Below are positions 6,418 to 13,244 of a stretch of DNA of 21,418 nucleotides, piece after piece (position 1 is the first letter of the stretch; each line of letters starts with the position of its first letter). The translations under genes and the position numbers were made by a program. Below the pieces are notes generated by a model. It was given only the letters and a program-made list of their open reading frames with translations. It was not told where the DNA came from and ran no database searches. The DNA is from a virus: the IMG/VR virus record IMGVR_UViG_3300027901_000043, positions 1-21,418 of that record. One strand, written 5' to 3'.

Positions 6418-6468
6418 GCGGAGGCGACCCGAACAAACGCAAACCGCAGGGGTAAACCTGAAACGCCT
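6418..6468 (+). other. leader segment able to fold into a pseudoknot
   Basis: In the RNA, GCGG (6418-6421) can pair with CCGC (6444-6447), and AGGCG (6422-6426) with CGCCU (6464-6468). The two helices interleave, which would be a pseudoknot. A small hairpin AGG/CCU (6448-6450 with 6457-6459) lies inside. The joining strands are A- and C-rich. The segment is GC-rich in its helices while its surroundings are AT-rich. No known riboswitch class is recognised. Confidence 0.35.
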
Positions 6469-6471
6469 TTA

Positions 6472-6490
6472 CAGATAAGGAGAATATCTG
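6472..6490 (+). promoter_or_regulatory. hairpin presenting the scaffold ribosome site in its loop
   Basis: CAGATA (6472-6477) pairs perfectly with UAUCUG (6485-6490). The 7-base loop AGGAGAA (6478-6484) is the Shine-Dalgarno sequence itself. From AGGAG to the ATG at 6494 is 11 bases, longer than usual, and the stem would shorten this distance. The arrangement suits a translational control site for the scaffold gene. Confidence 0.55.
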
Positions 6491-6493
6491 GGG

Positions 6494-7453
6494 ATGACTC
6501 TGACATTAGAAGAATTAAAAGAACAGAACGCAAAAGAGGAAGCCGAAAAAGCACCCGAATCAACAGAAGAAACCGTAGAGACAGAAGAAGCGGAAGAGAC
6601 TGAGGACACGGAAGCAACGGTAGAACCTTGGATGCAAGAGGAAGAGGCAGAAGAGCAGACTTCTGAAGATCCCTCAAAAAGTGTGCCTGTTGGCAAGTTT
6701 GTATCATTAAAAAAGGAACTTAGGGGAAAGATTGCAGACCGAGACGAAGAGCTTGAGAAAATCAAGGCTGAGTTAGAAGCATTGAAAAGTTCTGCCCCGA
6801 AACCTAAACCTGTTTTAAACCGGCCCAAAGAAAATGATTTTGACACAGATGAGGAATACGACCTTGCTCTGTCAAAATATGATGAAGATAGGCTACAAGA
6901 TACAGCGAACCGGTTAGAAAAGAAAAAACAACAGGAACTTGAAACAAGGCAGGCACAAGAAAAGATAAGCGCCGCAATGGACGCTCATTATGAGCAAGCG
7001 GATGAGCTTATCAAAACAAGTGGAATTGCAAAAGAGAAATACATTGCAGCCTCTACCAACACCAAGGCCGTATTTGATGAGCTTTTCGGTAAAGGTGGGA
7101 ACGATGTGTTTGAAAATGTTTTTGCAAAGCTTGGGAAAGGCTCCGAGAAATTAGAATATTTCATAGGGGTTAACCGAGCAGCCCAGGATAAAATCAAGGC
7201 ACTTGTGAAAGAAGATCCATTGGGGATTTCATTAGCAATGTGGCTTGGTCAAGAAAAGCAACGATTATCAAAACCAATTAAACCACGAAGTAACGCACCA
7301 GATCCGACAGCCTCATTGAAAGGTGATGAGAAATCCAATGTTTCACCGAGCAAATACAAGAAAAAGTATGATGCTGCAGGAGCTGGAACTCAAGCCGCTT
7401 ACAACGCAAAGAAAGAAGCTAAGGCCGCTGGTGTAGATACTTCGACATGGTAG
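6494..7453 (+). CDS. scaffolding protein (P22 gp8-like)
   Basis: 319 residues (P22 gp8 about 303). Scaffold directs coat and portal into a procapsid and leaves before or during packaging. The N-terminal 65 residues are extremely acidic (runs of E, with T, A and D). Then comes a V-P-V-G-K-F-V-S-L-K-K-E-L-R-G-K-I segment starting near residue 64, followed by coiled-coil-prone helices (75-100 and 130-165). The last ~35 residues are basic and helical (S-P-S-K-Y-K-K-K-Y onward), matching the coat-binding helix-loop-helix at the P22 scaffold C-terminus. It lies between the island's promoter and the coat gene, 11 bases before the coat start. P22 scaffold is known to control its own synthesis after transcription; the structured leader here could serve that role. 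Confidence 0.88.
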   Translation: MTLTLEELKEQNAKEEAEKAPESTEETVETEEAEETEDTEATVEPWMQEEEAEEQTSEDPSKSVPVGKFVSLKKELRGKIADRDEELEKIKAELEALKSSAPKPKPVLNRPKENDFDTDEEYDLALSKYDEDRLQDTANRLEKKKQQELETRQAQEKISAAMDAHYEQADELIKTSGIAKEKYIAASTNTKAVFDELFGKGGNDVFENVFAKLGKGSEKLEYFIGVNRAAQDKIKALVKEDPLGISLAMWLGQEKQRLSKPIKPRSNAPDPTASLKGDEKSNVSPSKYKKKYDAAGAGTQAAYNAKKEAKAAGVDTSTW

Positions 7454-7464
7454 GAGAATAAAAA

Positions 7465-8745
7465 ATGTCATTATCATCTGGTAAAATAGCAGAAGTAATG
7501 TTTGAAAAGTACAAAGAAACATACGATCATCAAGATAGTATGTTGCCTTTGGTTAACAAAACAGACCCAGAGTCGGGTATGCTACAAAACTCTGGAAATG
7601 TTGTATGGTATCCAGTCCAGCAGCACCGACCTATTATTTCAGGTTGGGATCTGACAGGAGAGGAAACCGGAATCATTGAAGAAACTTACCCGGCTGTACT
7701 CGGAACACCGAACAATGATTTTGTTCAGCAAAGGGCCGATGACCTTAGGACAAGGATCTTTTGGGAACGAGCAGCGGATCAGGGGGCAAGACGACAAGCA
7801 ACAGAATTGAACAAGGATCTTGCCCAGGCAATAGCAACACAGGGCGGTTTATTTTACAGATCCAACGCCACAAGCGGCTATGATTTTATCGCAGAAGCAA
7901 AAGCGATCATGGACGAACGGCAATCAATCATGACCGAAAGGTGTTTTATTCTTAATGACCGTGATAACCTTACCTTCTCGACTGATCTTGCAGCAAGGCA
8001 AACAGTACAAGGCAGACCAGAAACAGTATGGTCAAAAGGCCAGATTGCCCAGAATGTAGCAGGGTTTGAAAATGTCTTAACCGGATCTTTCCTTCCCAAC
8101 CTTACCGGCGGCGCAGATCCAGCCGTGACAATTACAGGCGATCAGTCTTTTGCTCCTTCTGGTGGAACTGTTAACGCTACGACTAAGGTAGTAACAAACG
8201 TCGATTACCGTGAGGCTTCACTTGTCGTTAACGATTCTTCGCTATTAACTGTTGGTGACAAGTTCACCATTGAGAACAGTGGAACAGCGGTTCAGTCTCT
8301 TGGTCTTGCAGACAAGACAGCAACTGGTCAGGCCATGACATTCACCGTCATCGAATTGACAGACGCAACTCACATAAAAGTATACCCAAAACCGATTGCA
8401 GCCGATGACGCAGCATTGACTACCCTTGAAAAAGCATATGCGAATATCAACACAAAGATTTTGGATGCGGCAACCATTACCAGGCTTAACATTGACGCGA
8501 CAAACAAAACCAATATCTTTTTTGACAAATCAGCCATTGAGGTTATTGGCGGATCAATTCCGGCTGAATTATTTGCACAGTATGATGGCATGAAAGTTAT
8601 TACTGATTCTTTGGCAAATGGTCTTCAGCTATACATGGTATATGATGGGGATCTTGCAACAATGAACTTCCGTTTTCGTATCTTTGTGTGGTACGGAATA
8701 ACAGTATGTGCCCCTGCTAATTGCGGTTGTGCAGTTACTTATTAA
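7465..8745 (+). CDS. major coat protein (P22 gp5-like)
   Basis: 426 residues, against about 430 in P22. It builds the icosahedral shell with the HK97 fold. Conserved P22-type stretches: NVVWYPVQQ (45-53), GWDLT (60-64), NDFVQQRADDLR (84-95), VAGFENVL (198-205) and YPKPIAADDAALTTLEKAYANINT-like core (307-330). Residues about 222-345 align with the inserted I-domain of P22 coat, which stabilises the monomer. The C-terminus ends with WYG (409-411) and a short cysteine-containing tail. The ribosome site TAGGAG overlaps the scaffold stop, and the gene is followed by a stem-loop. Expected to be the most abundant virion protein. Confidence 0.95.
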   Translation: MSLSSGKIAEVMFEKYKETYDHQDSMLPLVNKTDPESGMLQNSGNVVWYPVQQHRPIISGWDLTGEETGIIEETYPAVLGTPNNDFVQQRADDLRTRIFWERAADQGARRQATELNKDLAQAIATQGGLFYRSNATSGYDFIAEAKAIMDERQSIMTERCFILNDRDNLTFSTDLAARQTVQGRPETVWSKGQIAQNVAGFENVLTGSFLPNLTGGADPAVTITGDQSFAPSGGTVNATTKVVTNVDYREASLVVNDSSLLTVGDKFTIENSGTAVQSLGLADKTATGQAMTFTVIELTDATHIKVYPKPIAADDAALTTLEKAYANINTKILDAATITRLNIDATNKTNIFFDKSAIEVIGGSIPAELFAQYDGMKVITDSLANGLQLYMVYDGDLATMNFRFRIFVWYGITVCAPANCGCAVTY

Positions 8746-8755
8746 ATTTAATCCT

Positions 8756-8779
8756 TGTGTGGGTGTAACAGCCCACACA
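8756..8779 (+). other. intergenic stem-loop A, after the coat gene
   Basis: TGTGTGGG (8756-8763) pairs perfectly with CCCACACA (8772-8779) around an 8-base loop. There is no T-run after it, so it is not a standard terminator. An AAAGGAG ribosome site and the next ATG follow directly. It is one of three similar elements in consecutive gaps and may act as an mRNA processing or stability element. Confidence 0.65.
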
Positions 8780-8798
8780 TGAACAAAGGAGAAAGACA

Positions 8799-9170
8799 AT
8801 GGCAAAAGCAAGTAGTTTCGAATTTGTACACTATGGTTTAGTAACGGAATATCCAGAAGACTTGAACTTGGATCTTGCAGCCGATGTGGTTGTAATGCCT
8901 GTTACCCATCCAATGATAACCAAAACAACCGGAGCAGACGCAGAAGCATGGACACTGGCAAACGGTATCCCCGGTCAGACATTGACAATTCATCTTGATG
9001 TTGATGGTGGTGGCACTGGTACTTTGACACCGGCCACGTCTTCAAATTGGTCAACAATCGCATTTGCAGACGCAGGAGATCAAGCGACTCTATTGTATGT
9101 TGATGACACGATTGGTTGGATCATCCTGTCTGTATTTGGTTTGACAGCACAGCCAACAGTAGCGGCTTAA
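8799..9170 (+). CDS. small beta-rich virion protein, probable capsid decoration protein
   Basis: 123 residues, directly after coat behind stem-loop A, ribosome site AAAGGAG. The second half has alternating hydrophobic and small polar residues: GQTLTIHLDVDGGGTGTLT, then S-N-W-S-T-I-A-F-A-D-A-G-D-Q-A-T-L-L-Y-V-D-D-T-I-G-W-I-I. From memory, the pattern W-x-x-I-x-F-x-D-A-G-D-x-x-T-L-x-Y-V-D-x-x-x-G-W is common in small phage structural proteins, where it forms a compact beta domain. Position after the coat gene and size make a shell-cementing or decoration role likely. P22 itself has no such gene in this place. The role is inferred from context. Confidence 0.6.
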   Translation: MAKASSFEFVHYGLVTEYPEDLNLDLAADVVVMPVTHPMITKTTGADAEAWTLANGIPGQTLTIHLDVDGGGTGTLTPATSSNWSTIAFADAGDQATLLYVDDTIGWIILSVFGLTAQPTVAA

Positions 9171-9178
9171 ATTCATCC

Positions 9179-9200
9179 TGGGTGGGGATTACCTCACCCA
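9179..9200 (+). other. intergenic stem-loop B
   Basis: A 9-bp stem with one G-U pair (TGGGTGGGG 9179-9187 with CCTCACCCA 9192-9200) and a 4-base loop ATTA. It is followed by ACAAGGAG and the ATG of the beta-helix gene. It shares the GGGTG/CACCC stem style and layout of the stem-loops at 8756 and 10189. Confidence 0.65.
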
Positions 9201-9220
9201 TTGAACAAGGAGAATAAAAA

Positions 9221-10180
9221 ATGAACAGAGATTTTTTTCATACAGGTTTGCAAGTCGGAAGAAGTGCAATCCAGTCATTGATTGGTGGGCTTGGACCTGG
9301 AACGATCTATTATGTAGATTATAGATCTGGTGCAGACGGGAACGACGGCCTTTCATGGGCAAAAGCATTCAGGACATACAGCAAAGCAGTTGCAATGGTA
9401 ACGTCAAACAACAATGATGTTATTCTTATCGATGGTGATTCGACTGTGGCAGAGACAGCAATGGTAACTCTGAGTAAAAACAGGGTCCACACAATCGGAA
9501 TGAACGGTGCGCTTGGTCATTATGGTCAAGGTGCTAAAATATCCGTAGGTGTAACCACGGCGGCAACAGACATTGCAACGATCAAAAACACAGGTGTCAG
9601 GAATACATTCACCGGGATCAAAGTTATCAACGAAAACACAGTAGCGGAAGGTCTTTATGGATTTGCTGAAGGTGGAGAGTTCACAAGATTTTTTAATTGT
9701 GAGTTTTACAAATCAACGGATCTTGATGATGCCGGCGCTTCTGAGTTTCTTCATAACGGTGATTCAGCAATGTTTTATAATTGCACGTTCGGAAGCTCTG
9801 CAAACATAACCGGGAATATTAGAGCTAACGTCCTTGTGACGGCTACACTGTCAGGCAAAAAATGTCGTGATACTTATTTTGAGAACTGTATTTTTCTTGC
9901 GAAAGCAGACGATACAGACAAAGTTATGGTATACGGTGCAAATGCAACCGACGTTGAGAGATTGTTTCTCATGAAGGATTGTACCTTTTTTAACAATCCT
10001 CTTGCCGCTGGAACCCCTGCACATGCTGTAGGATTCGGCGCAGCTCAAACACAGGGTGCTGTTATTCTTAAAAACTGTACCTCGGTTGATTGTACCGTAA
10101 TGGCACAAGCAGCAGTAGGTATTTATGTTGACGGTGCCGTTCCAACGTTTGCAACATCTGGTGTTTCTGTAGCTTCTTAA
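9221..10180 (+). CDS. right-handed beta-helix protein next to the coat gene
   Basis: 319 residues. After a short N-terminal segment (1-28, possible anchor), residues about 30-60 read YYVDYRSGADGNDGLSWAKA and onward, the usual opening of pectate-lyase-like parallel beta-helices (Y-V-D-x-x-x-G-x-D-x-x-D-G-x-S-W). Repeating rungs follow: N-T-F-T-G-I-K-V, R-F-F-N-C-E-F, A-M-F-Y-N-C-T-F, T-Y-F-E-N-C-I-F, L-F-L-M-K-D-C-T-F, V-I-L-K-N-C-T-S. The cysteines recur at one position of the rung and would stack in a ladder. There is no signal peptide. It has strong ribosome site AAGGAG and lies between decoration-like and tail-closure genes, so it is probably a virion protein on or near the capsid. Whether it binds sugar or cleaves it is unknown. 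Confidence 0.7.
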   Translation: MNRDFFHTGLQVGRSAIQSLIGGLGPGTIYYVDYRSGADGNDGLSWAKAFRTYSKAVAMVTSNNNDVILIDGDSTVAETAMVTLSKNRVHTIGMNGALGHYGQGAKISVGVTTAATDIATIKNTGVRNTFTGIKVINENTVAEGLYGFAEGGEFTRFFNCEFYKSTDLDDAGASEFLHNGDSAMFYNCTFGSSANITGNIRANVLVTATLSGKKCRDTYFENCIFLAKADDTDKVMVYGANATDVERLFLMKDCTFFNNPLAAGTPAHAVGFGAAQTQGAVILKNCTSVDCTVMAQAAVGIYVDGAVPTFATSGVSVAS

Positions 10181-10188
10181 TTTTTAAC

Positions 10189-10208
10189 GGGTGGGGTAAT
10201 TCCCACCC
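10189..10208 (+). other. intergenic stem-loop C
   Basis: GGGTGGG (10189-10195) pairs perfectly with CCCACCC (10202-10208); a G-U pair can extend it inward. ACAAGGAG and the next ATG follow, as in stem-loop B. Confidence 0.65.
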
Positions 10209-10222
10209 AACAAGGAGTAAAT

Positions 10223-10483
10223 ATGGGAGTTGTGTTATATAGACCTGGAACCACCCACATTGTGAACGGTATAGAGTGTGAAGCCAGAGTATTTGACGAA
10301 TATTCATACCTTCACAATCTAACTATAGGGTGGTCATACTCACCAGAATCATGTTATACTAAAAAAGAATTAACCGATACAGAAATCAGGAAGATAGCAA
10401 AAGAAAAGAATATAAAACATTGGCACAATAAAAACATTAATCGATTAAAAAAAGAGGTTGAAGAATGGCAACCGGAGATTTAA
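10223..10483 (+). CDS. small protein with HeH/SAP-like C-terminal motif
   Basis: 86 residues. The N-terminal half (1-50) is a short beta-like region (V-V-L-Y-R-P-G-T-T-H, G-I-E-C-E-A-R-V-F). The C-terminal half reads L51-T-D-T-E-I-R-K-I-A-K-E-K-N-I-K-H-W, then N-K-N-I-N-R-L-K-K-E-V-E-E. This is the helix-extended loop-helix pattern of HeH, SAP or LEM-type motifs, often found on small phage head proteins and thought to contact nucleic acid. The ribosome site AAGGAG follows stem-loop C. The 3' end overlaps the gp4-like gene by 19 bases. Its place, between capsid and tail-closure genes, suggests a head-completion role; this is inference. Confidence 0.6.
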   Translation: MGVVLYRPGTTHIVNGIECEARVFDEYSYLHNLTIGWSYSPESCYTKKELTDTEIRKIAKEKNIKHWHNKNINRLKKEVEEWQPEI

Positions 10484-11217
10484 AGATTGACTTGATTAAT
10501 GGTGCTTATTCTCACATGAGGATATCTGGTATCACTGTTCAAGCCTCATCAGAGGATAATAAAATAGCCCTTACTACAATGGAAGAATTGGCTTCCAACC
10601 TGATGGAATTGAACATATGCTTGAATTATAACCTTGAAGAAACCCCAGACGTTAACTCAACATCTGGTATAAATAAAAAACACAGGTCAGCTTTTAAATG
10701 GGTGCTGGCTGAACATCTTCTATCAGAGTTTGGGAAGGGAGCAGCCGATAAGATAGATCAGAATCTATTTAGAAAGTCTGGTGCCGGCCTGTCTTTTCTT
10801 TATTCAGTAACAGCTAACCCACAGCAAACACAATACCCAAATAGACAAGCAATCGGTAGCGGTAACTCCCTTAAGTGGGGACGATATAGAAAGTTTTATT
10901 CTCCTGTGTCTGAAGCTCCAAACGAATGTGATACAAATAGAATGGTCGTCGGTAATATAGATGATTTTGTAGAGCATTTTGATTCTTGGTTGATAGACAG
11001 TGAGGAAGTAGCATCTTATACGATTGCAGCCGATACCGGGCTAACGATTGTATCAAGCTCTTTAAGCACACCGGACGTTTCGTATCGTATAAATGCGGTA
11101 GGTACTGCAAGTCAAAGCGCATATCTACAAGTTAAAATAGTTGCAACATCAGACAGCGGAAGAATAACAACAAGATTAATTAACTTTGAACTAACAAAAA
11201 TAACGGACCCATCATGA
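10465..11217 (+). CDS. tail accessory factor closing the portal (P22 gp4-like) with extra C-terminal domain
   Basis: 250 residues. In P22, gp4 binds the portal ring after packaging, prevents DNA loss and makes the platform for gp10. The helical N-terminal part with late hallmark Y124-P-N-R-Q-A-I-G-S-G-N-S135 matches the P22 gp4 YPSR...GSGNS region. P22 gp4 is only about 166 residues; here residues about 160-250 form an additional beta-rich domain (I-D-D-F-V-E-H-F-D-S-W-L, then A-S-Y-T-I-A-A-D-T-G-L-T-I and L-Q-V-K-I-V-A-T-S-D-S-G-R) that looks like an Ig-like fold. It overlaps both neighbours (19 bases before, 4 bases after, ATGA type). Such an extension may decorate the neck or hold an adjacent protein. 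Confidence 0.8.
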   Translation: MATGDLKIDLINGAYSHMRISGITVQASSEDNKIALTTMEELASNLMELNICLNYNLEETPDVNSTSGINKKHRSAFKWVLAEHLLSEFGKGAADKIDQNLFRKSGAGLSFLYSVTANPQQTQYPNRQAIGSGNSLKWGRYRKFYSPVSEAPNECDTNRMVVGNIDDFVEHFDSWLIDSEEVASYTIAADTGLTIVSSSLSTPDVSYRINAVGTASQSAYLQVKIVATSDSGRITTRLINFELTKITDPS

Positions 11218-12632
11218 AACAACCAGTTTCATTAATAAAGGGTGATGCAATAGCAAACGGCTTAGAGACTGATTATCGTGATAATCTACCGGTCAATTTC
11301 TATGCAGTGAAAAAAGAAATACTTGGGGCTAATGGTTATATGATTCAGTACCCTGGGATAACTCTTTTCGGTACAGGATTTGGTAAAGACCGTGGAGGTG
11401 TATATAATGAACGGTTTTCTAACCAATACCGTGTGTCAGGGACAAAGATGGTTTCCGTATCTTCCAGTGGTGTTGTAGCTGAATTAGGTGATATACCCGG
11501 GGCAAGCCAAGCAAGAATGGAAGGTCTATATTCTTTTAATACACAGGCAGTTATAGCAGACGGTAAGTTTTTTTTATATGATGCTACAACAGGATTTAGA
11601 GAGGTCACTGATACAGATCTCGGTAGCCCGATCGATGGCGTTTGGGTCGACGGGTATTATTTTATGACAGACGGTGAATATATATTCCATACTGATATAG
11701 CTGATGAATCTGCCATTGATCCACTAAAATTCGCAACGGCAGAATTTATGCCTGATCCTTCGAACGGTATATCTAAAACACAAGATAATAAAGTTATGGT
11801 GTGGGGCAGGTATACGCTTGAATACTTCTTAAACGATGCTTCTGAAAATTTCGCATTTACAAGAATACAAAACAGGGCGCAGAAAATAGGGATTGTAGCA
11901 ACTCACGCTAAATGTGAGTCCGGCAGTAATTTTTTTATAACTGGTGGCTACAAAGATTCAGCCGTAGGAGTGTATAAAGTTGGTGTTGGGAGTTCAATAA
12001 AAATATCGACAAGAGAAATAGATAAAATAATCAAACAATATACAGAGCCTGAACTTTCTGACATGCGAATGGAGGCAAGGACAGAAGATGACATTACATT
12101 TATTCTTGTCCATTTGCCGAACGAAACGCTTTGCTTTAACGAGTCAACAGCACAATCATTTGGCATTGAATTGGCATGGTCTATATTAAGATCAGACACA
12201 CAAGGAAGAACCAAGTATAGATGCATTAACGGCGTGAATGATGCTCGATTGTCAAGGTGGGTATATGGTGACAATCAGGGTACAAATATCGGCCTTTTAG
12301 ACAATGATGTATGCACCCATTACGGTAGCATAGTTGAATCTATACTTTATACAGCCTTTTTAAACCTTGAAACATATTCGATTGATGAACTCGAACTTGA
12401 GACAATCCCAGGCCACACAACAGATATAAACGCTAAAGTTGCATTCTCATTAACATATGATGGGCTAACATACGGGAAGGAATGGTGGCAATTGTACGGA
12501 GAACCAAACGATTATAACCAACGATTTTTTTTAAGAAGACTTGGAATAGTCAACGATTGGGTTTCTTTCAAATTTAGATGCGCTTCAGCGTCAAGGATGG
12601 CATTTGCTATCATGGGGGTGACTTATTCCTAG
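11214..12632 (+). CDS. tail hub/stabilisation protein (P22 gp10-like)
   Basis: 472 residues, the same length I recall for P22 gp10. It would form the six-fold ring beneath gp4 that carries the tailspikes and needle. Matches to the P22 protein include Y-R-D-N-L-P-V-N near residue 21, K-E-I-L-G-A-N-G-Y, Y-P-G-I-T, Y-R-V-S-G, D-K-I-I-K-Q-Y-T-E-P-E-L and the final part with L-T-Y-D-G-L-T-Y-G-K-E and R-R-L-G-I-V. Predicted mostly beta-propeller-like strands. The gene starts with ATGA overlap onto the gp4-like gene and ends one base before the next start. Confidence 0.9.
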   Translation: MKQPVSLIKGDAIANGLETDYRDNLPVNFYAVKKEILGANGYMIQYPGITLFGTGFGKDRGGVYNERFSNQYRVSGTKMVSVSSSGVVAELGDIPGASQARMEGLYSFNTQAVIADGKFFLYDATTGFREVTDTDLGSPIDGVWVDGYYFMTDGEYIFHTDIADESAIDPLKFATAEFMPDPSNGISKTQDNKVMVWGRYTLEYFLNDASENFAFTRIQNRAQKIGIVATHAKCESGSNFFITGGYKDSAVGVYKVGVGSSIKISTREIDKIIKQYTEPELSDMRMEARTEDDITFILVHLPNETLCFNESTAQSFGIELAWSILRSDTQGRTKYRCINGVNDARLSRWVYGDNQGTNIGLLDNDVCTHYGSIVESILYTAFLNLETYSIDELELETIPGHTTDINAKVAFSLTYDGLTYGKEWWQLYGEPNDYNQRFFLRRLGIVNDWVSFKFRCASASRMAFAIMGVTYS

Positions 12633-12633
12633 C

Positions 12634-12906
12634 ATGACGATAGCACAATTGAGGGGTCTTGTATTAAGTGCGGCAGATCTGCGTGTTATGAACCCAGACT
12701 GGACAGATGCAATGATAGAAGACTATTTAACCCTTTTTGAAAACATATTATTACTTGCTGGAGGCATTAACGACAGCGCAACAAAGTTGCCAACAGCCCC
12801 AGAGGATAATATAATAGTATTTGATTCTGATGGTGATCTAAAAGATAGCGGAGAATCAGTTGATACTATACGGGCAAGGTCATATTTTTATGCGAGGATA
12901 CATTAA
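12634..12906 (+). CDS. small adaptor-like tail protein
   Basis: 90 residues, starting one base after the gp10-like stop. The N-terminal half is helical and acidic (A-D-L-R-V-M-N-P-D-W-T-D-A-M-I-E-D-Y). Residues 52-75 contain D-N-I-I-V-F-D-S-D-G-D-L-K-D-S-G, a pattern I have seen at the start of phage fibre or needle-type proteins (N-x-x-V-F-D-x-x-G-x-L-x-D-S-G). Its gene position equals that of the P22 tail needle gp26, but it is far too short to be a needle. It may be a plug or connector for the following proteins. No family assignment is secure. Confidence 0.5.
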   Translation: MTIAQLRGLVLSAADLRVMNPDWTDAMIEDYLTLFENILLLAGGINDSATKLPTAPEDNIIVFDSDGDLKDSGESVDTIRARSYFYARIH

Positions 12907-13244
12907 TGTCAGATGAATTTAAACAGCTCGTAACAGGTATAAACCCAACGTCAGGAACCGGTACAACAGAATGGTTCGCTGTGCCTGCAAATCATCAATA
13001 TCAAGGGTATGTTAGAGCGACATTCAATGCGTCTTCTGGCTCGGCAACATCTGAATACAAAATTTATGGGCTTTCTTCATCCGGTGCAGCAACAACCAAT
13101 ATAAATCTTGAAGCAAGAAATGAGCTTGATTATGGTGATTTTGCATATCATAATTTTGACATGGGGCCGGGTGAAGTCCTTTCGGTTGGGTCTGATAGCG
13201 ATAGAATAACCTTTAATTTCAGAGGGTTGGATATAGATGGTTGA
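12906..13244 (+). CDS. small beta-sandwich tail or neck protein
   Basis: 112 residues, TAATG overlap with the previous gene. The sequence is rich in G, S, T and N with alternating hydrophobics (Y-Q-G-Y-V-R-A-T-F-N-A-S, S-E-Y-K-I-Y-G-L-S) and a conserved-looking end M-G-P-G-E-V-L-S-V-G-S-D-S-D-R-I-T-F-N-F-R-G. From memory, G-P-G-E-x-L-x-V-x-S-D is typical of small beta-sandwich phage neck or decoration proteins. It overlaps the next gene by 8 bases, so the two are coupled. A structural role is likely; its exact place in the virion is unknown. Confidence 0.5.
   Translation: MSDEFKQLVTGINPTSGTGTTEWFAVPANHQYQGYVRATFNASSGSATSEYKIYGLSSSGAATTNINLEARNELDYGDFAYHNFDMGPGEVLSVGSDSDRITFNFRGLDIDG

Noticed and set aside
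6418-6493. Known riboswitch or self-cleaving ribozyme in the scaffold leader
   Set aside because: I compared the segment from memory with c-di-GMP, preQ1, fluoride, SAM, twister, hammerhead and pistol patterns. Short pieces look alike, but no consensus core is complete.
8700-8745. Frameshift at the coat C-terminus because of the odd cysteine-containing end
   Set aside because: The WYG segment and total length agree with P22 coat, so the ending looks natural.
8756-10208. Stem-loops as rho-independent terminators
   Set aside because: None is followed by a T-run, and all precede strongly translated structural genes in one operon.
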